Below, piece by piece: positions 1 to 4,288 of a DNA stretch of 5,326 nt (position 1 is its first letter; every line of letters begins with the position of its first letter). Both the position numbers and the translations under genes were made by a program. This stretch comes from Acidobacteriota bacterium (GTDB lineage: Bacteria; Acidobacteriota; UBA6911; RPQK01; JADFOI01). The stretch spans positions 1 through 5,326 of the forward strand of contig JAPUKI010000277.1 in the NCBI GenBank assembly GCA_027295745.1, given 5' to 3'. The notes under the pieces are model-generated. The model was not told the origin of the DNA and made no database searches. It worked only from the letters and a program-made list of their open reading frames with translations.

Positions 1-114
1 ACCCAAACCCAGGAGCAGGTCAATCAACAGGAGAAACAGGCTGGGTGGAAGATAGCGAATGGACAGGAGGACCAGGGGAAGGAGAAAGACTGCCGTGGCG
101 ACGCGTTGCATCAT
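1..114 (-). CDS. cdsA: Phosphatidate cytidylyltransferase, N-terminal fragment (cut by window edge)
   Basis: Only the first 38 codons lie in the window, and the gene continues past the left edge. They read MMQRVATAVFLLPLVLLS and then a second hydrophobic stretch at residues 25-38. The 'QRV.TA..LLPLVLL' start is typical of CdsA, an inner-membrane enzyme that makes CDP-diacylglycerol from phosphatidate and CTP for phospholipid synthesis. Two membrane segments are visible, at about residues 6-20 and 25-38. Its ATG (114-112) overlaps the uppS stop as ATGA, and no strong Shine-Dalgarno is seen, so translation is probably coupled to uppS. A second in-frame ATG follows at once and could be the real start. 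The call rests on the N-terminal motif plus the very common uppS-cdsA order. The catalytic C-terminal signature is outside the window. Confidence 0.82.
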   Translation of the reverse strand, partial: MMQRVATAVFLLPLVLLSIRYLPPSLFLLLIDLLLGLG

Positions 115-902
115 TGAACGCTGTGAAATGAAGCGAAGCGAATGCCTCCGTAGCGCCGCTCACGTTGCTGAAATTCAAGAACCGCCTCCAGCAGATGAAT
201 TTCGCGAAAATCCGGCCATAGCACCTCGGTGACATAAATTTCTGCATAGGCGATCTGCCACAGAAGAAAGTTGCTCACACGCATTTCCCCACTGGTGCGG
301 ATCATTAGATCCAGCTCCGGAAGTCCCACTGTATAGAGGCTGTTCTCAATATCGTCTGCGCTGAGTGGATAGCGCGCTCCGCTTTTCAGGAGATGGTTGA
401 AGGCATCCACCAGTTCGAGTCGACCACTGTAATTGAGGGCGACCACCATTTTGGTTCCCTTGTTGCCTCGAGTTTCCTCTTCTGCGAGACGTAACTCTTT
501 TTGAACCGCGGCGGGCAGTTCATCGATACGTCCGATTGGCAGGAAACGAATGTCGTTTTGATGAATGGTTCGGAGTTCTTTCCGAATATATTCCTTGAGA
601 AGATTCATGAGCATGCTGACTTCGTTTCGAGGACGTTTCCAGTTCTCAGCTGAGAACGCGTACAGTGTGAGCACCGGAACTGACAGGCGCGCGGCAGTTT
701 CCACTACCGTCCTTACGGCATTGATTCCCGCTCGGTGACCTGCTGCCCGTGGCAACTTGCGCTGTTTGGCCCAACGACCATTCCCATCCATGATTACAGC
801 AATATGGCGGGGGAGCTTGTTGGGATCAATTCGCTCAAGGAGTTCCGCTTCGGGGCTAGAAGGGTCAAAAACATTCTCGAACTTTTTGACCAGACCATTC
901 AT
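111..902 (-). CDS. uppS: Undecaprenyl diphosphate synthase (cis-prenyltransferase)
   Basis: This 263-residue protein has the usual family length. UppS condenses farnesyl diphosphate with isopentenyl diphosphate units to form the C55 lipid carrier for peptidoglycan and surface polysaccharides, acting in the cytosol at the membrane face. Signatures in order: HIAVIMDGNGRWA at residues 33-45, with the catalytic Asp39; RAAGHRAG at 52-59; the YAFSAENWKRP block at 81-91; ALNYSGR at 155-161; and the C-terminal block IRTSGEMRVSNFLLWQ at 201-216, with the diphosphate-binding arginines, followed by YAEIYVTEVLWPDF. Family members usually have T or S in FSTENW and G in NYGGR; the A and S here are mild variants. 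A GAGGTG Shine-Dalgarno (908-913) lies 5 nt before the ATG. About 30 residues precede the catalytic core, slightly more than in E. coli. CdsA follows with a 4-nt overlap. Upstream, a palindromic element separates uppS from truA; the common frr neighbour is absent. Confidence 0.96.
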   Translation of the reverse strand: MNGLVKKFENVFDPSSPEAELLERIDPNKLPRHIAVIMDGNGRWAKQRKLPRAAGHRAGINAVRTVVETAARLSVPVLTLYAFSAENWKRPRNEVSMLMNLLKEYIRKELRTIHQNDIRFLPIGRIDELPAAVQKELRLAEEETRGNKGTKMVVALNYSGRLELVDAFNHLLKSGARYPLSADDIENSLYTVGLPELDLMIRTSGEMRVSNFLLWQIAYAEIYVTEVLWPDFREIHLLEAVLEFQQRERRYGGIRFASFHSVQ

Positions 903-931
903 AAAGTCACCTCGTACTCTACCACACTGTT

Positions 932-1124
932 AGCCCGGATTATGCATCAATTCTCTACTGCAGCGGCGAAATCATCCGCCCTGGCGGCGTTGCGCTCGGT
1001 CGGCCTCCTCAACGTACTCAAGAGTACGTTTGCGGAGGCCTGGGGCACCCGCTTGCGGGTCACGCGCCTTGTCAGACCGGCGCTTTCGCCGCTTCATGAC
1101 GAGAACCTATGCATAATCCGGGCT
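932..1124. repeat. 193-bp nested palindromic element with 16-bp perfect terminal inverted repeats (MITE-like or structured RNA)
   Basis: The element fills most of the 240-bp gap between truA and uppS. Its ends are perfect 16-bp inverted repeats, AGCCCGGATTATGCAT (932-947) and its complement (1109-1124). Nested inside are TTCTC/GAGAA (951-955 with 1101-1105) and the 10-bp pair AGCGGCGAAA/TTTCGCCGCT (962-971 with 1084-1093). Three local hairpins sit within that frame. The first is CCGCC-CT-GGCGG (976-987). The second is a two-part stem, GGCCTCC/GGAGGCC (1002-1008 with 1034-1040) around AACGTACTC/GAGTACGTT (1011-1019 with 1022-1030). The third is ACCCGC-TT-GCGGGT (1047-1060). The whole is a long stem ending in a three-armed, cloverleaf-like head. 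Terminal inverted repeats without a transposase suggest a non-autonomous mobile repeat, but I see no convincing target-site duplication. A structured RNA or processing signal in the truA-uppS transcript is the alternative. Confidence 0.75.
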
Positions 1125-1143
1125 TGCCTCGCAAAAACCTCAT

Positions 1144-1878
1144 TTAGTACCAGACTCTCATCAGATAAAGCCCATGGGCAGGTGCTGTAGGTCCGGCCAT
1201 TCGGCGGTCTTTGGAATCCAGGATTTTAAGGATGTCAGTGGGAGGCCTTTTTTCAACCGCAATTTCCAGAAGAGTACCCACGATGTTGCGGACCATGTGA
1301 TGTAAGAAACCGTCGCCCTCGACCTGATAAGTGATGTGGTATCCCCGCTCTTGTATTCGAGAGAGAAACACAGTTCGAGTCGGGTTTTTCACTTTTGTGG
1401 ATGCTGCTGCAAAGCCGCTGAAGTCATGGCTTTGGCACAGTGATTCTGCTGCTTCTTGCATGGCTTGAACATTTAAAGGGTGTGTCATGTGGTGGACGTA
1501 ACCGTACAAAAAGGGAGGCAGAACAGGTCCGTTGTAAATTCGGTATTCGTAGCGCTTCTTCAAGGCGTCCTTCTGAGCATGAAATTTGGGTTGAGCAGGG
1601 TCAAGCTGCATAACCCGAATGTCCCAGGGTAAGACTCCATTGAGCCCCCGGCATAGCTTCTCGAGAGCAGTTTCTTGAGAAAGAGTGAAGTGGCCCACCT
1701 GCTCCATGGCGTGAACACCTGAATCTGTTCTTCCTGCCCCGATGACGGTGACCACTTCGCCTGTCAATTTGTGCAGGGCGTCTCTTAACTGGCCCTGGAC
1801 AGTGGGCTGATCCTTCTGGATCTGCCAACCGGCATATCGGGTGCCAACGTATTGGAGAATGACTTTGTATCTGGTCAT
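1144..1878 (-). CDS. truA: tRNA pseudouridine(38-40) synthase TruA
   Basis: TruA converts uridines 38, 39 and 40 of the tRNA anticodon stem-loop to pseudouridine. Numbering from the start chosen here gives 244 residues, the normal size. The N-terminus reads MTRYKVILQYVGTRYAGWQ. The catalytic motif GAGRTDSGVHA is at residues 47-57, with the nucleophile Asp52. FHAQKDALKKRYEYRI contains the conserved Tyr110. GDGFLHHMVRNIVGTLLE and the closing AGPTAPAHGLYL are strong family signatures. Two ATGs are possible. The outer one (1887) has AGG directly against it with no usable spacing. The inner one (1878) has AGGA 8 nt upstream and gives the usual TruA N-terminus, so I chose it; the difference is three residues. 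Upstream lies the divergent region shared with yebC. Downstream, the palindromic element separates it from uppS on the same strand. Confidence 0.96.
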   Translation of the reverse strand: MTRYKVILQYVGTRYAGWQIQKDQPTVQGQLRDALHKLTGEVVTVIGAGRTDSGVHAMEQVGHFTLSQETALEKLCRGLNGVLPWDIRVMQLDPAQPKFHAQKDALKKRYEYRIYNGPVLPPFLYGYVHHMTHPLNVQAMQEAAESLCQSHDFSGFAAASTKVKNPTRTVFLSRIQERGYHITYQVEGDGFLHHMVRNIVGTLLEIAVEKRPPTDILKILDSKDRRMAGPTAPAHGLYLMRVWY

Positions 1879-1935
1879 TCGTTCCATCCTACGGTTTTGA
1901 TGGATCTTATGCGGATTTCCCCGGAGTCCGCCAGC

Positions 1936-1954
1936 GTCAGCTGACAGCTGTCAG
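1936..1954. repeat. Overlapping CAGCTG-centred palindromes
   Basis: Two perfect palindromes overlap here: GTCAGCTGAC (1936-1945) and CTGACAGCTGTCAG (1941-1954). They are built from the CTGACAG heptad that forms the tandem arrays after yebC, here arranged head to head. The site lies between the divergent genes truA and yebC. It could be an operator-like dyad or an inverted copy of the dispersed heptad repeat; the shared heptad favours the repeat. Confidence 0.6.
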
Positions 1955-1992
1955 TTCCCTCATGTCCATGCTACAATACGAGTGATCTTCAA

Positions 1993-2000
1993 ATTATACT
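1993..2000. promoter_or_regulatory. Possible bidirectional -10 region between truA and yebC
   Basis: An AT-rich patch carries TATACT on the plus strand (1995-2000), pointing to yebC, and a perfect TATAAT on the minus strand (1998-1993), pointing to truA. The two overlap by four bases. No good -35 hexamer lies 16-18 bp from either. The plus-strand box would start a yebC transcript near 2007, just before its Shine-Dalgarno at 2013-2019. The minus-strand box would give truA a leader of about 110 nt. Confidence 0.3.
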
Positions 2001-2030
2001 ATCGATGCAAGTAGGGAGGCGCCAACGAGT

Positions 2031-2786
2031 ATGTCGGGGCATTCGAAATGGCATTCGATCAAGCACAAAAAGGCAAGCGTCGACGCCAAGAGAGGAAAGC
2101 TCTTTACCCGGCTGATCAAGGAAATCAGTGTGGCAGCCCGGCTGGGCGGAGGTGATGTGGAGGCCAATCCTCGACTGCGAGGAGCGGTGCAGACCGCTAA
2201 GGGCTCCAACATGCCCCAGGGCAACATTAAGCGTGCCATCATGAAGGGAACAGGGGAACTCCCCGGACAGAGCTACGAGTCTGTCTCCTATGAAGGTTTT
2301 GGCCCGGGAGGAGCGGCGGTTTTAGTTGAGGTCCTGACAGACAACAGAAACCGAACCGTAGCGGAGCTTCGCAACATCTTTGCCAAGCAGGGGGGGAACC
2401 TGGGCGAGACGGGCAGCGTCCAGTGGATGTTCGAGAGGAAAGGGTATATCGCCATAAACAGAAAAAGGGTGTCGGAGGACCAGTTACTGGAGGTCGCTCT
2501 CGAAGCTGGAGCTGAGGATCTGACAACCGAAGGGGATATCTTCGCCATCTACACATCCATCGAGAACTTCGAGGATGTCAAGCAAGCCCTGCAAGCAGCT
2601 GGGTTCCTAATCGAGTCCAGCGAACTGACCATGCTTTCACAAAACGACGTACACCTCGCGAATAAACCAGCGGAACAAATGCTCAGGTTAATGGACGCTC
2701 TGGAAGATCTTGAGGATGTGGGAAACGTGTACGCCAACTTCGATATCGATGAGGCGGAGATGGAAAGCCTGACCGCTGACAACTGA
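2031..2786 (+). CDS. yebC: YebC/PmpR/TACO1 family regulatory protein
   Basis: This 251-residue protein has the usual family length. YebC proteins have been described as DNA-binding transcription regulators, and more recently related proteins were tied to translation, including relief of ribosome stalling. The sequence cannot decide between these roles. It opens with the diagnostic MSGHSKWHSIKHKK, followed by DAKRGKLFTRLIKEI (19-33), ANPRLR, and NMPQGNIKRAIMKGTGE (60-76), where most relatives have MPKDNIERAIKKG. YEGFGPGGAAVLVEVLTDNRNRT (87-109), GGNLGETGSVQWMFE and ALEDLEDVGNVYANFDI complete the pattern. AGGGAGG (2013-2019) is the Shine-Dalgarno, 11 nt from the ATG. The last codons (LTADN, stop) are made of the CTGACNN heptad array that continues past the gene, so the C-terminal tail has probably been set by repeat DNA. 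RuvC follows on the same strand after 163 bp. Confidence 0.96.
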   Translation: MSGHSKWHSIKHKKASVDAKRGKLFTRLIKEISVAARLGGGDVEANPRLRGAVQTAKGSNMPQGNIKRAIMKGTGELPGQSYESVSYEGFGPGGAAVLVEVLTDNRNRTVAELRNIFAKQGGNLGETGSVQWMFERKGYIAINRKRVSEDQLLEVALEAGAEDLTTEGDIFAIYTSIENFEDVKQALQAAGFLIESSELTMLSQNDVHLANKPAEQMLRLMDALEDLEDVGNVYANFDIDEAEMESLTADN

Positions 2787-2819
2787 CACCGCAAAGACGC
2801 TGACAACTGACAGCTGACA

Positions 2820-2840
2820 CCGCCGGCCTGCGGCCGGCGG
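2820..2840 (+). repeat. GC-only hairpin, 9-bp stem with TGC loop
   Basis: CCGCCGGCC (2820-2828) and GGCCGGCGG (2832-2840) pair perfectly around TGC. The first base overlaps the last heptad of array 2. The stem is very stable, but AAATCCC follows rather than a T-run, so it is not a classical intrinsic terminator. In the yebC-ruvC transcript it could pause polymerase or block RNA decay. It may also be part of a composite repeat with the heptads. Confidence 0.7.
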
Positions 2841-2846
2841 AAATCC

Positions 2847-2872
2847 CAGATTCAAAACAAATTCGGAATCTG
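2847..2872 (+). repeat. Small inverted repeat in the yebC-ruvC spacer
   Basis: CAGATTC (2847-2853) pairs perfectly with GAATCTG (2866-2872) across a 12-nt A-rich loop. It directly follows the GC hairpin and precedes heptad array 3, so the spacer alternates array, hairpin, hairpin, array. It is weak on its own. Confidence 0.45.
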
Positions 2873-2949
2873 ACCACGGACCGCTGATAACTGACAACTG
2901 ACACGCGGAGCGAGTTGGGCTGGTCAGTTGCCGAGAGTATCATGATGCG

Positions 2950-3468
2950 GTGGTTATTTTAGGCGTTGACCCGGGGAGTCGAATGACCGGATATGGGGTC
3001 ATCAGCATTGAAGGGACTCGTCTTTCCTGCATTGAGTATGGAGGAGTCTCGGGCCTCACTAAAGGGGGATCGAACCTTCTCCCAGATCGGCTAACACGAA
3101 TTTACACAAAACTGCGCAGTGTACTGGAGCGCCACGCGCCGGAAGTGGTAGCGGTTGAAGATATATTTTACGCTGTCAACGCCAAGAGCGCACTGAAACT
3201 GGGGCAGGCTCGAGGAGTGATTTTGCTGGCTGCAGGCCAATTCGAAATTCCTCTTTTCGAATATTCACCCTTGGAAGTCAAGAAGGCGGTTGTGGGTTAC
3301 GGTAGGGCAGAGAAGTCCCAGATCCAAGTCATGGTTCGGAACTTGTTGAATCTCAAGGAGGAACCTCAGCCTCACGATGCCGCTGATGCACTTGCCATTG
3401 CGTTGTGTCATGCTTTCAATGCCTCACGACTCCGGCACACCCAACGACGCTGGAGTCGTCTTGGGTAA
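2950..3468 (+). CDS. ruvC: Crossover junction endodeoxyribonuclease RuvC
   Basis: RuvC is the dimeric, metal-dependent resolvase that cuts Holliday junctions with the RuvAB motor. The protein has 172 residues, close to the usual 160-175. The four acidic catalytic residues are all present: Asp7 in MVILGVDPGSRMTGYGVI, Glu70 in VVAVEDIF, and Asp143 and Asp146 in PHDAADALAIA. SALKLGQARGV (80-90) is the family signature before them. The start is GTG: both upstream ATGs (2942, 2945) are out of frame, and GTG gives the expected N-terminus. Only a weak GAGAG (2933-2937) lies upstream, 12 nt away. The last 14 or so codons (RLRHTQRRWSRLG) overlap a hairpin and look unconserved. YebC lies upstream. RuvA and ruvB, often next, are absent because the convergent grpE follows instead. 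Confidence 0.96.
   Translation: MVILGVDPGSRMTGYGVISIEGTRLSCIEYGGVSGLTKGGSNLLPDRLTRIYTKLRSVLERHAPEVVAVEDIFYAVNAKSALKLGQARGVILLAAGQFEIPLFEYSPLEVKKAVVGYGRAEKSQIQVMVRNLLNLKEEPQPHDAADALAIALCHAFNASRLRHTQRRWSRLG
3426..3459 (+). repeat. Hairpin in the 3' end of ruvC
   Basis: ACGACTCC (3426-3433) pairs perfectly with GGAGTCGT (3452-3459). The stem extends inward by one G-U and two G-C pairs, giving 11 pairs around a 12-nt loop. It covers the codons of the RuvC tail and ends 7 nt before the stop codon (3466-3468). It may act with the larger hairpin downstream in ending or protecting the ruvC transcript. Coincidence is possible. Confidence 0.4.
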
Positions 3469-3479
3469 TCGTGTGGGTG

Positions 3480-3548
3480 GCGGGTGTTCAGGGAGGTCAA
3501 GATCGAGGGGCGCGGAGAACGAAGAGCTTGGCCTTCCTGAACACCCGC
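3480..3548 (+). terminator. Long hairpin between convergent ruvC and grpE, probable transcript-end structure
   Basis: GCGGGTGTTCAGG (3480-3492) has a perfect 13-bp partner at 3536-3548. The stem continues inward to 3501/3527, giving 22 consecutive pairs in a plus-strand RNA, two of them G-U, around a loop of about 25 nt. It begins 11 nt after the ruvC stop and ends one base before the grpE stop codon, filling almost the whole 81-bp gap between converging genes. That position suits transcript termination or 3'-end protection. Neither side has a good T-run, so a classical intrinsic terminator is not shown. A dispersed inverted repeat that settled between the genes is an alternative. Confidence 0.55.
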
Positions 3549-3549
3549 G

Positions 3550-4173
3550 CTAGGCTTTCTCGCCGGCTTGATACTGGCCAATCCGAACTCGGGCAGGACG
3601 AAGAACTTGCTCTCCCCAACGGAAGCCACGTTGTAGGACTTCGGCGACGCGTTGATCAAGATCAGGATCATCCACTGCCACGACTCCTACCGCTTCCGCC
3701 TCATGCGGGTTGAAGGGCTGGTGGAGAACATCCATAGATTCAATACCCAGCGACTTGAGTTTATTCAGAAAGAGTTCCAGATTGAGTCGAACCCCTTCGT
3801 TCAGAGCTTCGAAACTCGGGGTCTCCTGCGCGGCCTCCAGGGCACGCTCGAAGTTATCGATAATCTCCAGAAAGTTCCTGAAGAGTTCCAGTTTCTCTCT
3901 CTCCAGTCGTTTTTCCAGGTCCTTCATGAGGCGGAGACGAAAAGCTTCATTCTCCTCGTGCAGTTTTTCGACTTTCTCCTTGAGCTTTTGCTCAGCCAGC
4001 TCCGTCCGCATTTTGAGCTCTTCCACAAGAGTCGGATATTTCTTGGCTGGAATAGAAGCCTTGTCGATGGCAGCCTTATCCTGTACCCAGAATCGCCGAT
4101 CCGTCACTTGAAAGGGTGATTCTTCCTTGCGTTCTTCCATTTTGGTCTTCCCGCTCTTCCACCCCGACGTCAT
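3550..4173 (-). CDS. grpE: Nucleotide exchange factor GrpE
   Basis: GrpE releases ADP from the chaperone DnaK and so drives its substrate cycle. From the start chosen here the protein has 207 residues. A charged lead-in contains DRRFWVQD (25-32). A long, highly charged helix predicted to form the dimeric coiled coil follows at about 47-115, ending in FLEIIDNFERALE, the GrpE signature region. The C-terminal beta domain (about 140-200) includes GIESMDVLHQPFNPHEAEAVG and EVLQRGFRWGEQVLRPARVRI, which match the family well. The frame opens at a TTG (4212). I chose the ATG at 4173 because GAGGGTG (4176-4182) lies just upstream. A good promoter-like pair covers 4184-4212, however, and would start RNA near 4177; if it is real, the ATG at 4140 (196 codons, weak Shine-Dalgarno) may be used. 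DnaK is not in the window. ClpB diverges from it. Confidence 0.93.
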   Translation of the reverse strand: MTSGWKSGKTKMEERKEESPFQVTDRRFWVQDKAAIDKASIPAKKYPTLVEELKMRTELAEQKLKEKVEKLHEENEAFRLRLMKDLEKRLEREKLELFRNFLEIIDNFERALEAAQETPSFEALNEGVRLNLELFLNKLKSLGIESMDVLHQPFNPHEAEAVGVVAVDDPDLDQRVAEVLQRGFRWGEQVLRPARVRIGQYQAGEKA

Positions 4174-4183
4174 TTCACCCTCT

Positions 4184-4212
4184 ATCATAAGATTTCGATC
4201 CACCCTCGTCAA
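4184..4212 (-). promoter_or_regulatory. Sigma-70-like promoter for grpE
   Basis: On the minus strand, TTGACG (4212-4207) and TATGAT (4189-4184) are separated by exactly 17 bp, each matching the consensus at five of six positions. The predicted start is near 4177, only a few bases before the ATG at 4173, so the transcript would be nearly leaderless there or serve the inner ATG at 4140. The -35 coincides with the TTG that opens the longer reading frame, which argues against TTG as the start codon. Confidence 0.45.
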
Positions 4213-4241
4213 AGTTGGCTAAAGCAGCTGATCTTCAAGGC

Positions 4242-4270
4242 TTGTCAGGACGCTTTGCCAATCATATATA
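4242..4270 (+). promoter_or_regulatory. Sigma-70-like promoter for clpB
   Basis: TTGTCA (4242-4247) and TATATA (4265-4270) are 17 bp apart. An overlapping TATAAA (4267-4272) is a better -10 but gives a 19-bp spacer. RNA would start near 4277, just before AAGGAG (4279-4284), leaving a leader of about 12 nt. No CIRCE dyad is seen here, and no convincing heat-shock sigma-32 promoter is seen on this strand. Confidence 0.4.
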
Positions 4271-4288
4271 AAGGAAGGAAGGAGATTT

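Larger units (their letters stand above)
2769..2904 (+). repeat. Three arrays of three CTGACNN heptads (21 bp each)
   Basis: Each array holds exactly three 7-bp units and ends in CTGACAC. Array 1 (2769-2789) is CTGACCG, CTGACAA, CTGACAC. Array 2 (2800-2820) is CTGACAA, CTGACAG, CTGACAC. Array 3 (2884-2904) is CTGATAA, CTGACAA, CTGACAC. A 10-bp spacer separates arrays 1 and 2, and two hairpins sit between arrays 2 and 3. Array 1 forms the 3' end of yebC, and its stop codon is inside a heptad. Units are nearly identical and too short for CRISPR. They resemble the short tandemly repeated heptamers known from several bacterial genomes. Function is unknown. Confidence 0.85.

Noticed and set aside
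735..1190. Plus-strand open frame of 151 codons across the 5' end of uppS and the palindromic element
   Set aside because: It runs antisense to well-supported uppS codons, through hairpin arms and into the truA 3' end, with no recognisable protein motif.
2820..2840. Classical intrinsic terminator after yebC
   Set aside because: The stem is strong, but no T-run follows on either strand, so it is listed only as a hairpin.
2769..2904. CRISPR array
   Set aside because: Units are 7 bp, contiguous and in only three groups, with no 25-40 bp repeats or unique spacers and no cas genes.
2683..2943. Minus-strand frames across the heptad arrays, giving peptides such as SVVSCQ
   Set aside because: The peptides are just translated heptads; such Ser-Val-Val-Ser strings are a typical artefact of this repeat type.
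3652..4119. Long plus-strand open frames opposite grpE
   Set aside because: They are antisense to a clear GrpE. Their Phe, Leu and Ser richness is what charged coiled-coil codons give on the opposite strand.
4174..4212. TTG at 4212 as grpE start codon
   Set aside because: It coincides with a -35-like TTGACG and has no Shine-Dalgarno, and better ATG starts lie downstream.
4174..4288. CIRCE operator for HrcA
   Set aside because: The TTAGCACTC-N9-GAGTGCTAA dyad or a near match is not present.
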